Shown: positions 1 to 8,586 of the stretch, piece after piece | How the letters are laid out: each line of letters opens with the position of its first letter | Numbering within the stretch: position 1 is the stretch's first letter | Origin: CAVXFS01 sp049582805 | GTDB lineage: Bacteria > Pseudomonadota > Gammaproteobacteria > Burkholderiales > Gallionellaceae | Assembly: GCA_049582805.1 (NCBI GenBank) | Contig: JBAUUR010000089.1 | Span: forward strand, 1-44,381 | Reading direction: 5' to 3' | Length of the DNA: 44,381 nt | Notes under the pieces: model-generated | The model's input: only the letters and a program-made list of their open reading frames with translations | The model's database searches: none | Told to the model about the DNA's origin: nothing | Position numbers and translations under genes: made by a program

Positions 1-1
1 G

Positions 2-187
2 CTCCCGACCGGGCTGGCGGCGTTCGGCGCCGGCCTCGCTGTGGGGCCGGTCGGCGCTGCCTCGCTCGCAATCATATCCGAGAAACCGGAGATGTTCGGC
101 CGCACCCTGATATACCTGGGACTCGCCGAAGGGATCGCCATCTATGGCCTGGTGGTCACCATCCTGCTGCTGGGGAAAATCGCATGA
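2..187 (+). CDS. V/A-type ATPase subunit K (proteolipid, c-like), 3' part
   Basis: This is the C-terminal 61 residues of a membrane rotor-ring subunit; the start lies before the window. The visible part has a Gly/Ala-rich helix, a short polar loop (SEKPEMFGR) and a last hydrophobic helix with Glu in an LGLAEGIAIYGL context. That Glu is the expected ion-carrying carboxylate of V-type K subunits, and the Tyr five residues later is also common in this family. It ends in ATGA, so subunit F starts inside its stop codon. Position at the head of F-E-A-B-D supports the call; subunits I and the rest of K should lie upstream. Confidence 0.85.
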   Translation, partial: LPTGLAAFGAGLAVGPVGAASLAIISEKPEMFGRTLIYLGLAEGIAIYGLVVTILLLGKIA

Positions 188-558
188 ATGCTGAGCAGCA
201 TGGCGACGACAACCTGCAGCTCAGCCTGACCGCACCGGCGCGCCTGATTGCGTTCGGCAGTTCAGCGCTGATGGAGGGCTTCGAGTTGATCGGCTTCGAA
301 ACCTTTCCCGACCCCACACCCGAAGTATTGGAAATGCTGTTCCAGGAATTATTGCGCAAGCAGCAGGCCGCGCTGGTGGTGATCGAGCAGGGTCTGGCGC
401 AAAACCCCGGCCGCCACCTGATGCGCGCACAGAGTGAAGGCGGCCGCATCATCATTACCGAAATTCCCGAGATCATGCAATCCGCGAACTACCATTCGCG
501 CGTGGAGAACCTGGTGCAAAACATATTGGGTCCGGCGGCACTGGAGATTCAGGAATGA
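184..558 (+). CDS. V/A-type ATPase subunit F
   Basis: A 124-residue soluble protein matching the small central-stalk F subunit of V/A ATPases: an N-terminal LIAFGSSALMEGFELIGFET strand-helix unit, a middle LVVIEQGLAQ strand, and a C-terminal helical tail ending in RVENLVQNILG. Subunit F binds D in the rotating shaft. The start ATG overlaps the stop of K (ATGA) and its own stop overlaps the start of E (ATGA), so it should be translated by coupling. The length is usual for the family (about 100-125). The alternative, a generic CheY-like fold protein, is unlikely given the operon. Confidence 0.85.
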   Translation: MNAEQHGDDNLQLSLTAPARLIAFGSSALMEGFELIGFETFPDPTPEVLEMLFQELLRKQQAALVVIEQGLAQNPGRHLMRAQSEGGRIIITEIPEIMQSANYHSRVENLVQNILGPAALEIQE

Positions 559-1193
559 GCGACGGCGGCCAGGTTGCCGGCCTGGAATCCGCGCTATTGG
601 CTCGTGCCCAGCGGCTCGCCGATGAATATCTCGCCAACGGTCGCCAAGCCCGCCAGCAGATACTCGACGATGCCAATCAGCGTTTGCGTATCGAGGAAGA
701 ACGCGAGGTGCTCGCTGCCAAGGCGCATGCCGAGCGCGTCTACCAGCAGCGGGTGCAGGCAGCGGAACTCAGCCTGCACGCCGAGTTCGATCGCGCGCGC
801 TGGAGTCTGGTCAATGCCGTGCTCGATGCCCTGCCCGCGCGTCTGGCCGAATTGGCACAGGACGAATCGCGCTACCTTGCGCTGTTGCTGGGCTGGTTGC
901 GCGAAGGCGCACAGGCGATCGAACGCGAGCAACTGGTGGTTTGGGTCAATCCGCGCGACCTGCCGCTGCTGCGCCGCGACTGGCAACGGTATGGCAACGA
1001 GGCCGCGCCGGACAAGCATCTGGAACTATCGGAGCAAACCATAGCCTGCATGGGCGGCGTATTGATCAGCAGCAGGGATGGCAACATCCGGCTGGACAAC
1101 ACCTTCGAGGGGCGCATGGAAAGACTGGGCGAAGCGCTGCAGCGCACCGTGGCCAACCGCCTGATTCCGGCCGGGGAGGCGCACGGTGGGTAA
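555..1193 (+). CDS. V/A-type ATPase subunit E (peripheral stalk)
   Basis: A 212-residue, highly charged, helical protein. The first 100 residues form a long Arg/Gln/Glu-rich helix (LARAQRLADEYLANGRQARQ and onward) followed by a compact C-terminal domain. This is the architecture of the E-type stator stalk that holds the A3B3 head against the membrane part. It overlaps F by four bases and A by eight bases. Sequence conservation of E subunits is low, so the call rests on length, coiled-coil character and position between F and A. Confidence 0.8.
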   Translation: MSDGGQVAGLESALLARAQRLADEYLANGRQARQQILDDANQRLRIEEEREVLAAKAHAERVYQQRVQAAELSLHAEFDRARWSLVNAVLDALPARLAELAQDESRYLALLLGWLREGAQAIEREQLVVWVNPRDLPLLRRDWQRYGNEAAPDKHLELSEQTIACMGGVLISSRDGNIRLDNTFEGRMERLGEALQRTVANRLIPAGEAHGG

Positions 1194-2967
1194 GGTCGTC
1201 GAAGTCAACGGGCCGCTGGTCACGGTCGAACTGGCCGACGTACCCACCGGCGAACAGGTCAGAATCGGCAAGCTTGAGCTGATGGGCGAAGTCATCGCGC
1301 GCCAGGGCGAACATGCGCTGGTGCAGATGTACGAACCCACCGAATCGCTGCGCCCCGGTGAACCGGTGGTCGCTCTCGGCCATCCGCTGTCGGTGGAACT
1401 CGGACCGGGTCTGCTCGGCGGCATCTTCGACGGCGTGCAGCGCCCATTGCTGGAACACGCGAAACAACATGGCGATTACGTTCCGCGCGGCGTGTACCTC
1501 CCGCCGCTGGATCGCAGCCGGTTGTGGCGCTTTGAGCCGCAGCCCGACCTGAAAAGCGGCGCGCGCATCGAAGACGGCGCCGTGCTGGGGACGGTGCAGG
1601 AAACGCCGAGCATCGCCCACCGCATCCTGGTGCCACCGGGCATGGGCGGCGAATTGCTCGAGATCTCCTCCGCCAGCGACGTCACCGTGGATGCGGTGAT
1701 CGCGCGGGTCAAAAGCGGCCACGGCGAAACACAGGAACTCAAACTGTTTCACCGCTGGCCGGTACGCGACCCCCGGCCTTACCGCAAGCGCGACAACGCG
1801 GTGGCGCCACTGCTCACCGGGCAGCGCGTGCTCGACACCTTCTTCCCGCTGGTGAAAGGCGGACGCGCCGCGGTGCCCGGCCCGTTCGGCGCCGGCAAGA
1901 CCATCGTGCAACAGCAGATCGCGCGCTGGGCTGATGCCGACATCGTGATCTACGTCGGCTGCGGCGAACGCGGCAACGAGCTGGTGGATATCCTCGAAAG
2001 CTTTCCGCAGCTCACCGACCCCAACACCGGGCGCTCGCTGATGGAACGCACATTGCTGGTGGCCAACACTTCCAACATGCCGGTGGTGGCGCGCGAGGCG
2101 TCAATCTACGTTGGCGCCACGCTGGCCGAGTATTACCGCGACCAGGGCTACGACGTGGTGATGGTGGCCGACTCGACCAGCCGCTGGGCCGAGGCGTTGC
2201 GCGAAGTGGCCGGACGCCTGGGGCAGATGCCGGTGGAGGAGGGCTATCCCGCGTATCTCGCCTCGCGTCTCGCCGCGTTCTACGAGCGCGCGGGACGAGT
2301 CACCACGCTGTCCGGCGCCAGCGGTTCGATCACGCTGATCGGCGCGGTGTCGCCGCCGGGCGGCGATTTCTCGGAACCGGTCACCAGCCACACCAAGGAG
2401 ATCGTGCAGACCTTCTGGGCGTTGTCCAAGGAGCTGGCCGATGCACGCCATTACCCGGCAGTGGATTGGGTGGAAAGTTTCTCCGGTTATGTCGCGAGCT
2501 GCAGCGGCTGGTGGGCGGAGCATGTCGACCCGCGCTGGGCAGAGCATCGCGCGCTTGCGCTCGGCATCCTGTCGCAGGCCGAGGAGCTGGCACGCATCGT
2601 CAATCTGGTCGGATCGGAAGCATTGTCGCCGCCGCAGCGCTGGGCGCTGGAAGGCGTGACACTGTTCAAGGAAGGCGTGCTGCAGCAGAGTGCACTCGAT
2701 CCGGTCGACAGCTATTGCTCGCCGCATAAACAATTCGCGCTGCTCGACCAGATGCTGGCCATCTACCAGCAGGGGCTGAAACTGCTGGAGCAGGGCGTGC
2801 CGGTGCAGGAGCTGCTGCGCCTGCCGCTGCTCGCCAGCGCGCAGCGCCTGAAAGCCCGCTACGCCAATGACCAGCTGGACGGCATGCGCGAGTTTGCCGC
2901 ACAGGTCAGCGGCGATTTCGCGCGTCTGGCAAACGAGTACGCGCAACACGGAAAGGCCTCAGAATGA
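1186..2967 (+). CDS. V/A-type ATPase catalytic subunit A
   Basis: A 593-residue catalytic subunit. The P-loop GPFGAGKT lies at residues 232-239, followed by the GCGERGNE signature and the DSTSRWAEALRE nucleotide-site motif. The insert between the N-terminal barrel and the P-loop, typical of A subunits and absent in F1 beta, is present at about residues 90-200. The start is GTG, supported by GGGGAGG at 1172-1178 about eight bases upstream and by the MGKVVEVNGPLV opening typical of the family. It overlaps the E stop by eight bases and the B start by four. ATP hydrolysis or synthesis at the A-B interface drives rotation of D/F and the K ring. Confidence 0.95.
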   Translation: MGKVVEVNGPLVTVELADVPTGEQVRIGKLELMGEVIARQGEHALVQMYEPTESLRPGEPVVALGHPLSVELGPGLLGGIFDGVQRPLLEHAKQHGDYVPRGVYLPPLDRSRLWRFEPQPDLKSGARIEDGAVLGTVQETPSIAHRILVPPGMGGELLEISSASDVTVDAVIARVKSGHGETQELKLFHRWPVRDPRPYRKRDNAVAPLLTGQRVLDTFFPLVKGGRAAVPGPFGAGKTIVQQQIARWADADIVIYVGCGERGNELVDILESFPQLTDPNTGRSLMERTLLVANTSNMPVVAREASIYVGATLAEYYRDQGYDVVMVADSTSRWAEALREVAGRLGQMPVEEGYPAYLASRLAAFYERAGRVTTLSGASGSITLIGAVSPPGGDFSEPVTSHTKEIVQTFWALSKELADARHYPAVDWVESFSGYVASCSGWWAEHVDPRWAEHRALALGILSQAEELARIVNLVGSEALSPPQRWALEGVTLFKEGVLQQSALDPVDSYCSPHKQFALLDQMLAIYQQGLKLLEQGVPVQELLRLPLLASAQRLKARYANDQLDGMREFAAQVSGDFARLANEYAQHGKASE

Positions 2968-4361
2968 GCAACAAGGAATACCGGCTGGCCTCGGCGGCGC
3001 GCGGCGGGCTGCTGTTCATGCGCGGCGTACCCGGCGTGGCGCTGGGTGACCGCGTGGTGGTGCGCGACCACAGCGGCGGGAGGCGCAATGGCCAGGTAAT
3101 CCGCACCTCCAACGAAGTGGTGCTGATCCAGGTGCTGGAGGGCACCGATGATCTTGACCTGGAACGCACCTGGGTGCGCTTCCTCGACCAGCCGTTCGAG
3201 ATTCCCTTGAGTCCCGATATCCTGGGGCGCGTGTTCAACGGCCTGGGCCAGCCGCGCGACGACCGCCCGCCGCTGTTCTCGCGGCTGCAGCGCAATGTCA
3301 ACGGCGCGCCGGTGAATCCCGCCGCGCGCGCCTATCCGCGCGAGTTCATCCAGACCGGCATCTCGGCGATCGATGGCCTCAACTCGCTGGTGCGCGGGCA
3401 GAAATTGCCGATCTTCTCCGGCTCCGGCCTGCCGCACAACCGCCTTGCCGCGCAGGTCGTGCGCCAGGCGCGGCTGCCGGGCGAGGAAGCGCACTTCGCC
3501 GTGGTGTTCGCGGCGATGGGCGTATCGTTCAGCGATGCGCATTTCTTCCGCGAGACCTTCTCCGACAGCGGCGTGCTGCGCAACGTGGTGATGTTCCTGA
3601 ACCTCGCCGACGATCCCACCATCGAGCGGCTGATCCTGCCGCGCGCCGCGCTGACCGTGGCCGAATACCTTGCGTTCGACCTCGATCTGCACGTGCTGGT
3701 GGTGATGACCGACATGACGCATTACGCCGAAGCGCTGCGCGAGGTCGCCACCGCCAAGGGTGACGTGCCCGCGCGCAAGGGCTATCCCGGTTACCTGTAT
3801 TCCGATCTGGCGGAAATCTATGAACGCGCGGGACGCATTCGCGAACGGCACGGCTCGATCACCATGATGCCGGTGGTGTCGATGCCTTCCGACGACATAA
3901 CCCACCCGGTTCCCGATCTCACCGGCTACATCACCGAGGGACAGCTGGTGCTGAGCCGCACCCTCAATAACCTCGGCATCTATCCGCCGGTGGACATCCC
4001 GCCCTCGCTGTCGCGCCTGATGAAAGACGGCATCGGCAAGGAACTCACGCGCGAGGACCATGGCCGCGTCGCCGGCCAGCTCTATGCCTCCTATGCGCGC
4101 GCGCTGGAAGTGCGCAACCTGGCCTCGATCATCGGCGCGGACGAGCTGTCCGAGACCGACCAGAACTACCTTTCCTTCGCCGAAGCTTTCGAGCAGCGTT
4201 TCGTCGGGCAAGGAGAAGACGAGGATCGCAGCATCATCGAAACCCTGAACCTGGCTTGGGACCTGCTCTCGCTGCTGCCGCCGCAAGCGCTGACCCGTGT
4301 TGGCGAAACTGACCTGGCCAAATATCACCACTGGCAGGGTGCCGTAGCGAGGGCCACATGA
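2964..4361 (+). CDS. V/A-type ATPase regulatory subunit B
   Basis: A 465-residue non-catalytic partner of subunit A. The P-loop is replaced by FSGSGLPHNRLAAQ (about residues 150-165), which is the standard B-subunit variant. Further family hallmarks are ISAIDGLNSLVRGQKLPIFS, the TDMTHYAEALREVATA stretch and the PSLSRLMKDGIG motif near the C-terminus. The length is normal. The start overlaps the A stop (ATGA) and the stop overlaps the D start (ATGA). Codon use and GC match the neighbours. Confidence 0.95.
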   Translation: MSNKEYRLASAARGGLLFMRGVPGVALGDRVVVRDHSGGRRNGQVIRTSNEVVLIQVLEGTDDLDLERTWVRFLDQPFEIPLSPDILGRVFNGLGQPRDDRPPLFSRLQRNVNGAPVNPAARAYPREFIQTGISAIDGLNSLVRGQKLPIFSGSGLPHNRLAAQVVRQARLPGEEAHFAVVFAAMGVSFSDAHFFRETFSDSGVLRNVVMFLNLADDPTIERLILPRAALTVAEYLAFDLDLHVLVVMTDMTHYAEALREVATAKGDVPARKGYPGYLYSDLAEIYERAGRIRERHGSITMMPVVSMPSDDITHPVPDLTGYITEGQLVLSRTLNNLGIYPPVDIPPSLSRLMKDGIGKELTREDHGRVAGQLYASYARALEVRNLASIIGADELSETDQNYLSFAEAFEQRFVGQGEDEDRSIIETLNLAWDLLSLLPPQALTRVGETDLAKYHHWQGAVARAT

Positions 4362-4990
4362 AGACCCGTCTCAAAGTCCGCCCCACCAAGAACACGCTGC
4401 TGTCGCTGCGGCGGCAGGTCGTGTCGCTGCAGCGCGGGCACGACCTGCTGGAACGCAAGCGCGAACTGCTTACGCGTCTGGTGCACCAGCGCCTGAAGAA
4501 ATACCGCGAATTGCGCCTGGCCGTCAGCCAGGCTTTGCACGGCGCCTACCATTGGCTGGCCATCGCGCATATGCGCATGGGCAGCACGCAGTTGCGCCAG
4601 GCGGTGATGGGACTCAAGCCGGTATTGTCGGTGCGCATCCTGCCGCGCAGCAGCATCGGCGTCGAGTATCCGACCGTGTCTGTGGACAGTTCCCCGATGC
4701 TGCCGATCGGGCTGATGTGGACCGATGCCAGCTTCGACGAGGCGCGCAGCCGCATGACCGAGATCGCCGTATTGCTGGCGCAGCTGGGCGAAGATGAAAC
4801 CGCGTTGTGGCGCCTTCTGACCGAACAGCGCAAAACCCAGAAGCGCGTCAACGCGCTCAAGTACAACGTCATCCCGCGTTATCAGGCCACCATTCGCTAC
4901 ATCGAAGCGTTGCTGTCCGAGGAAGAGCGCAACACGCTGTTCCAGCTCAAGGTGATGCGCACCCAGCTCGAAGGTGCTGATAGCTATTGA
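4358..4990 (+). CDS. V/A-type ATPase subunit D (central shaft)
   Basis: A 210-residue coiled-coil protein with the D-subunit start KVRPTKNTLLSLRRQV and the C-terminal KRRVNAL-like motif (KTQKRVNALKYNVIPRYQAT). It forms the rotating shaft inside the A3B3 ring. The C-terminal third, from about residue 128, is present a second time at 12924-13160 behind atpG with only a few substitutions. This is the last recognisable gene of the V-type operon; only a tiny ORF lies between it and the N-ATPase operon. Confidence 0.92.
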   Translation: MKTRLKVRPTKNTLLSLRRQVVSLQRGHDLLERKRELLTRLVHQRLKKYRELRLAVSQALHGAYHWLAIAHMRMGSTQLRQAVMGLKPVLSVRILPRSSIGVEYPTVSVDSSPMLPIGLMWTDASFDEARSRMTEIAVLLAQLGEDETALWRLLTEQRKTQKRVNALKYNVIPRYQATIRYIEALLSEEERNTLFQLKVMRTQLEGADSY

Positions 4991-5001
4991 GGTTCCCAGG
5001 A

Positions 5002-5091
5002 ATGACTGCCAGGTTCCAATGCTTGATTCTGCTGTTGTTGGCCCGCTGCTCCACCGTTGCCGCAGAGCTGCCCGAAGACAAGGCTGCATAA
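5002..5091 (+). CDS. Possible 29-residue signal-peptide-like ORF
   Basis: A short reading frame 11 bases after subunit D, with CCCAGG just before the ATG. The product starts MTARFQCLILLLLA, then RCSTVAAELPEDKAA and stop: a hydrophobic N-terminal segment with a plausible cleavage site and almost nothing after it. It could be a truncated exported protein, perhaps the leftover of a gene like the small cytochrome that follows the duplicated D fragment at 13362, or it may not be expressed. I recognise no family. Confidence 0.3.
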   Translation: MTARFQCLILLLLARCSTVAAELPEDKAA

Positions 5092-5126
5092 GCCGGATTA
5101 CGAACCTAAGGTGATACAGTCCAAGT

Positions 5127-5132
5127 TATAAT
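5127..5132 (+). promoter_or_regulatory. Candidate -10 box upstream of the N-ATPase operon
   Basis: A perfect TATAAT lies in the 176-base gap between the V-type and N-type operons, 135 bases before atpD. No good -35 hexamer is visible at the standard distance (GAACCT is at the expected place), so this is only a candidate promoter. The stretch 5092-5267 holds no other gene. Confidence 0.3.
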
Positions 5133-5267
5133 CAGGACGGCTCAAATTCTCGCGAAGAGATGCCGGGAAGTCGCAATCGAAAATGGGGTTCGTCTGCAAT
5201 GCTGAAAGGCAAAGCGCTGACGAAATGAGACTCGCGTGCCGGAAAAAATTCCAGTGGATGAGCAGAC

Positions 5268-6716
5268 ATGGACAATAAGACCAGTTCCCCGAACGTCGGT
5301 GCAATTGCTTCGGTGCGCGGCAGTGTCGTGGATATCCGCTTCGATGGCTATCTGCCGCCGATCTACTCTCTGCTGCGTGCTGGAAAGGACGGGTATGTCG
5401 CCATCGAGGTTCTGGCCCAGCTCAATGCGCGTCTGGTGCGCGGGGTTGCGCTGACACCGACGGAAGGACTGGCTCGCGGCATGCCGGTAGTAGACACCGG
5501 CGGGCCATTAAAGGCGCCGGTGGGCAAGGCGATCCTGTCGCGCATGTTCGACGTGTTCGGTAATGTCATCGACCGTCATCCTGCACCTGCCGGTGTCGAA
5601 TGGCGCACCGTCCATCAATCCCCGCCGCCCCTGGCACGGCGCTCCACCAAATCCGAGATATTCGAAACCGGCATCAAGGTCATCGATGTGCTGGCGCCTT
5701 TGGAGCGCGGCGGCAAGGCGGGCTTGTTCGGCGGGGCGGGCGTAGGCAAGACCGTGCTGCTCACCGAGATGATCCACAACATGGTCGGGCATCATGAAGG
5801 CGTGAGCATTTTTTGCGGCATCGGCGAACGCTGCCGCGAGGGTGAGGAACTTTACCGCGACATGAAAGAGGCCGGCGTATTGCCGAACATGGTGATGGTG
5901 TTCGGCCAGATGAACGAGCCGCCTGGTAGCCGTTTCCGCGTGGGGCACGCGGCGCTAACGATGGCCGAATATTTCCGCGACGACGAACATCGCGACGTGC
6001 TGCTGCTGATCGACAATATCTTCCGTTTCATCCAGGCAGGCTCCGAGATTTCCGGCATGATGGGGCAGATGCCATCGCGCCTGGGTTACCAGCCGACCAT
6101 GGGCACCGAGCTGTCGGGGCTGGAGGAGCGCATCGCCAACACCGACTCCGGCGCGATCACCTCCATCCAGGCAGTGTATGTGCCGGCGGACGATTTTACC
6201 GACCCGGCTGCGGTGCATACTTTCTCGCACCTGTCCGCATCCATCGTGCTGTCGCGCAAGCGGGCGAGCGAGGGACTTTACCCGGCCATCGACCCGCTGC
6301 AATCCAGTTCCAAGATGGCCACTCCTGGCATCGTCGGCGAACGCCATTACCAGCTGGCGCAGGAAATCAGGAGCGCGCTCGCGCAATATGCCGAACTCAA
6401 GGACATCATCGCGATGCTCGGGCTGGAACAATTGTCGGCGGCGGATCGCGCCGTGGTCGCGCGCGCACGGCGGCTGGAGCGTTTCCTCACCCAGCCATTT
6501 TTCACCACCGAGCAATTCAGCGGCATCAAGGGAAAACTCGTCAGCCTCAAGGACTCGCTCGACGGTTGCGAGGGCATCCTGCGCGACGAGTTCAAGGATG
6601 TGCCGGAGAGCGCGCTGTACATGATAGGGGCGATCGACGAGGCGCAGCAGAAGGCAAAGGATTTACAGACTGAATCTCGGCCAAATACGGAACAGGCGGT
6701 CGAACATGAAGCTTAA
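5268..6716 (+). CDS. atpD: N-ATPase (alternate F1Fo) subunit beta
   Basis: A 482-residue F1 beta subunit with P-loop GGAGVGKT at residues 155-162, the GERCREGEELYRDM motif, the catalytic DNIFRFIQAG region and the VPADDFTDPA stretch. It begins a gene series in the order D-C-Q-R-B-E-F-A-G, which is diagnostic of the laterally transferred N-ATPase family and unlike the standard bacterial BEFHAGDC order. The C-terminus has an extended Gln/Lys/Glu tail. The Shine-Dalgarno before ATG 5268 is weak (GTGGATGAGCAGAC). It overlaps atpC by eleven bases. Confidence 0.95.
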   Translation: MDNKTSSPNVGAIASVRGSVVDIRFDGYLPPIYSLLRAGKDGYVAIEVLAQLNARLVRGVALTPTEGLARGMPVVDTGGPLKAPVGKAILSRMFDVFGNVIDRHPAPAGVEWRTVHQSPPPLARRSTKSEIFETGIKVIDVLAPLERGGKAGLFGGAGVGKTVLLTEMIHNMVGHHEGVSIFCGIGERCREGEELYRDMKEAGVLPNMVMVFGQMNEPPGSRFRVGHAALTMAEYFRDDEHRDVLLLIDNIFRFIQAGSEISGMMGQMPSRLGYQPTMGTELSGLEERIANTDSGAITSIQAVYVPADDFTDPAAVHTFSHLSASIVLSRKRASEGLYPAIDPLQSSSKMATPGIVGERHYQLAQEIRSALAQYAELKDIIAMLGLEQLSAADRAVVARARRLERFLTQPFFTTEQFSGIKGKLVSLKDSLDGCEGILRDEFKDVPESALYMIGAIDEAQQKAKDLQTESRPNTEQAVEHEA

Positions 6717-7095
6717 GGTGCTCCTGCCGTTCCAGGTCTTTGCCGAGATAGAGGGGGTGAAGCGCATCGTCGCCGAAACACCGCAGGGTTCGTTCGGGTT
6801 GTTGCCGCACCGGCTCGATTGCGTGGCGGTGCTGGAACCGGGGATACTGACCTATGAAACCGAAGCTGGAGGCGAAGTTTATGTGGCGGTCGATGAGGGT
6901 GTGCTGGTCAAGGCGGGCGCGGATGTGCTCGTCTCGGTGCGCAACGCGATCGGCGGCATGGATCTTGGCAAGCTGCGTGCAGCGGTGGAACAGGAGTTTG
7001 TGAATCTCGACGAAGACGAGAAGCAGGTGAGGGCAGTGCTGGCGAGATTGGAGAGCGGATTTGTGCGCCGCTTCGCGGAGTTCCATCGTGCCTGA
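6706..7095 (+). CDS. atpC: N-ATPase subunit epsilon
   Basis: A 129-residue protein with the beta-sandwich start of F1 epsilon (TPQGSFGLLPHRLDCVAVLEPG; bases 6778-6843) and a short helical C-terminal part. It joins gamma to the c ring and can regulate hydrolysis. It starts inside the end of atpD and ends inside the start of atpQ, as expected for a coupled N-ATPase operon. Confidence 0.9.
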   Translation: MKLKVLLPFQVFAEIEGVKRIVAETPQGSFGLLPHRLDCVAVLEPGILTYETEAGGEVYVAVDEGVLVKAGADVLVSVRNAIGGMDLGKLRAAVEQEFVNLDEDEKQVRAVLARLESGFVRRFAEFHRA

Positions 7096-7561
7096 GAATC
7101 ATCATGTCGAGCCGGACGGGCATGGCAGAGTAGCCGCTCATGATGATGAGATGCGCCATGCCCCAACCCTCTCCCCAACCCTCTCCCCCGTGGCGGGAGA
7201 GGGGGCAAACGAATCGCTGCGCGAACTTCATGATCAGGCCGGAGCAGACGAAACGGCGTTCATCCGCCAGGTCGGCGCAAAGGAGACGCGCAAGCTGCAG
7301 GCGCAGCGCAGGGTTATGCGTACAGTCTGGTTCGGCCTGGGCATGATGGGGCTGGTCGGCTGGTCGGTGGCGGTGCCTACCCTGCTCGGCGCGGCGCTGG
7401 GCATCTGGCTGGACAAGCGCTATCCGGGCATCCATTCCTGGACGCTCACGCTGCTGATCATCGGACTGGTCATCGGCTGTCTGAATGCGTGGCATTGGGT
7501 GGCGAAAGAGGACAGGGAAATACGCAGGGAACAGGAAGGGCCAAAGAACGGGGGAGATTAA
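7088..7561 (+). CDS. atpQ: N-ATPase accessory membrane protein AtpQ (AtpI-like) with REP-derived N-terminal insert
   Basis: A 158-residue protein read from GTG 7088, which overlaps the atpC stop by eight bases; an in-frame ATG farther upstream would lie deep inside atpC. The C-terminal 80 residues carry two membrane helices (about 77-105 and 115-135) and the GIWLDKRYPG loop typical of AtpI/AtpQ proteins, thought to help assemble the c ring or handle Mg2+. The N-terminal half is unusual: residues about 25-49 (HAPTLSPTLSPVAGEGANES and on) are encoded by a REP-like palindrome, making the protein longer than the usual roughly 100 residues. The reading frame stays open through it. Confidence 0.8.
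   Translation: MPENHHVEPDGHGRVAAHDDEMRHAPTLSPTLSPVAGEGANESLRELHDQAGADETAFIRQVGAKETRKLQAQRRVMRTVWFGLGMMGLVGWSVAVPTLLGAALGIWLDKRYPGIHSWTLTLLIIGLVIGCLNAWHWVAKEDREIRREQEGPKNGGD
7161..7235 (+). repeat. REP-like palindromic element inside atpQ
   Basis: The stretch has two CCCAACCCTCTCC units followed by an inverted pair CTCTCCC...GGGAGAG around a short GTGG loop, then GAGGGGGCAAA and TCGCTGCGCGAACTTC. The same layout (palindrome, GAGGGGG, TCGCT-CGCGA-TTC) recurs inside hypF at 16929-16974. Both copies keep the host reading frame open. Confidence 0.75.
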
Positions 7562-7563
7562 AG

Positions 7564-7875
7564 ATGAGTGAGATAATGCGACTTGCTCCGGCATTGTTTG
7601 CGGGCATGTTGCTCGGAGCGATATTTTTTGGAGGCCTGTGGTGGACCGTATTGAAAGGAATATCCGCGAGACAGCCTGCGCTGTGGTTCGGTTTGAGCAT
7701 GCTGGCGCGAACCGGCATCGTCCTGGCCGGATTTTATTTTGTTGCGGACAGCGACTGGAAACGACTGCTGGCGTGCCTGTTTGGATTCATCATCGCTCGC
7801 CTGATCGTCACCAGGCTGACCGATAAACTGGCAGACGATAAGACAAACGCAACGCAAGTGAGCCATGCACCTTAG
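7564..7875 (+). CDS. atpR: N-ATPase accessory membrane protein AtpR
   Basis: A 103-residue membrane protein with three predicted helices (about residues 6-28, 40-62, 67-85). AtpR is found only in N-ATPase operons, between atpQ and atpB, and is suggested in the literature to interact with the c-ring carboxylates through conserved arginines; an Arg in the last helix (FIIARLIVTRL) fits that. ATG 7564 is chosen over an earlier in-frame ATG inside atpQ because it follows GGGGGAGATTAAAG, a good Shine-Dalgarno. It overlaps atpB by eleven bases. Confidence 0.85.
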   Translation: MSEIMRLAPALFAGMLLGAIFFGGLWWTVLKGISARQPALWFGLSMLARTGIVLAGFYFVADSDWKRLLACLFGFIIARLIVTRLTDKLADDKTNATQVSHAP

Positions 7876-8545
7876 TTCCGACGAGTTGATCCTGTGGCAG
7901 CATGGATTTTTCAAGCTCAACGTAACCATAACTACGACCTGGGTGCTGATGCTGGTGCTGGTAGTGGGCGCCAGACTCATCACGCGTAATCTCGAGGGAA
8001 AAATCCATATCTCGCGCTGGCAAAGCCTGCTCGAAATCATCGTGGTCAATATCCGCAAACAGATCGAGGAAGTCGGCCTGAGCCATCCGGAAAAATACAT
8101 GGGTTTCCTGGGCACATTGTTCCTGTTCATCGCGCTGTCCAATTTCTGCACGATCTTTCCCGGCTACGAACCGCCGACCGGATCGCTGTCGACCACGGCG
8201 GCGCTCGCGCTGTCCGTGTTTATCGCGGTGCCGCTGTTCGGCATCGCGGAGAGCGGCCTGGGGGGCTATCTCAAGTCCTATCTGAAACCGACATTCATCA
8301 TGCTGCCGTTTAACATCATTAGCGAACTTTCGCGCACGCTGGCTATGGCCATCCGCCTGTTCGGCAACATCATGAGCGGAACCATGATACTGGCCATCCT
8401 GCTGACCATCACGCCGTTCATATTTCCTATCGTGATGAGCCTGCTCGGCCTGCTGACCGGCATGGTGCAAGCCTACATATTCAGCATCCTCGCCACGGTC
8501 TACATCGCGGCAGCCACGCGGGTACGCGAGGAAGCGGGAGGCTGA
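7865..8545 (+). CDS. atpB: N-ATPase subunit a
   Basis: A 226-residue Fo stator subunit with about five membrane helices. The essential arginine is in LAMAIRLFGNIMSG, and the last helix contains GMVQAYIFSILATVYI, both hallmarks of subunit a. It forms the ion half-channels facing the c ring. It begins inside atpR. The length matches the short a subunits of the N-ATPase family. Confidence 0.95.
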   Translation: MHLSSDELILWQHGFFKLNVTITTTWVLMLVLVVGARLITRNLEGKIHISRWQSLLEIIVVNIRKQIEEVGLSHPEKYMGFLGTLFLFIALSNFCTIFPGYEPPTGSLSTTAALALSVFIAVPLFGIAESGLGGYLKSYLKPTFIMLPFNIISELSRTLAMAIRLFGNIMSGTMILAILLTITPFIFPIVMSLLGLLTGMVQAYIFSILATVYIAAATRVREEAGG

Positions 8546-8586
8546 AGTGAACACTAATAACAATCATTGCCTGGAAAGGACACATC

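Noticed and set aside
2859..4331. 490-codon open frame on the minus strand opposite V-type subunit B
   Set aside because: It lies fully antisense to a well-conserved gene, has an Arg/His/Gln-rich composition typical of a GC-rich shadow frame, and shows no family motif.
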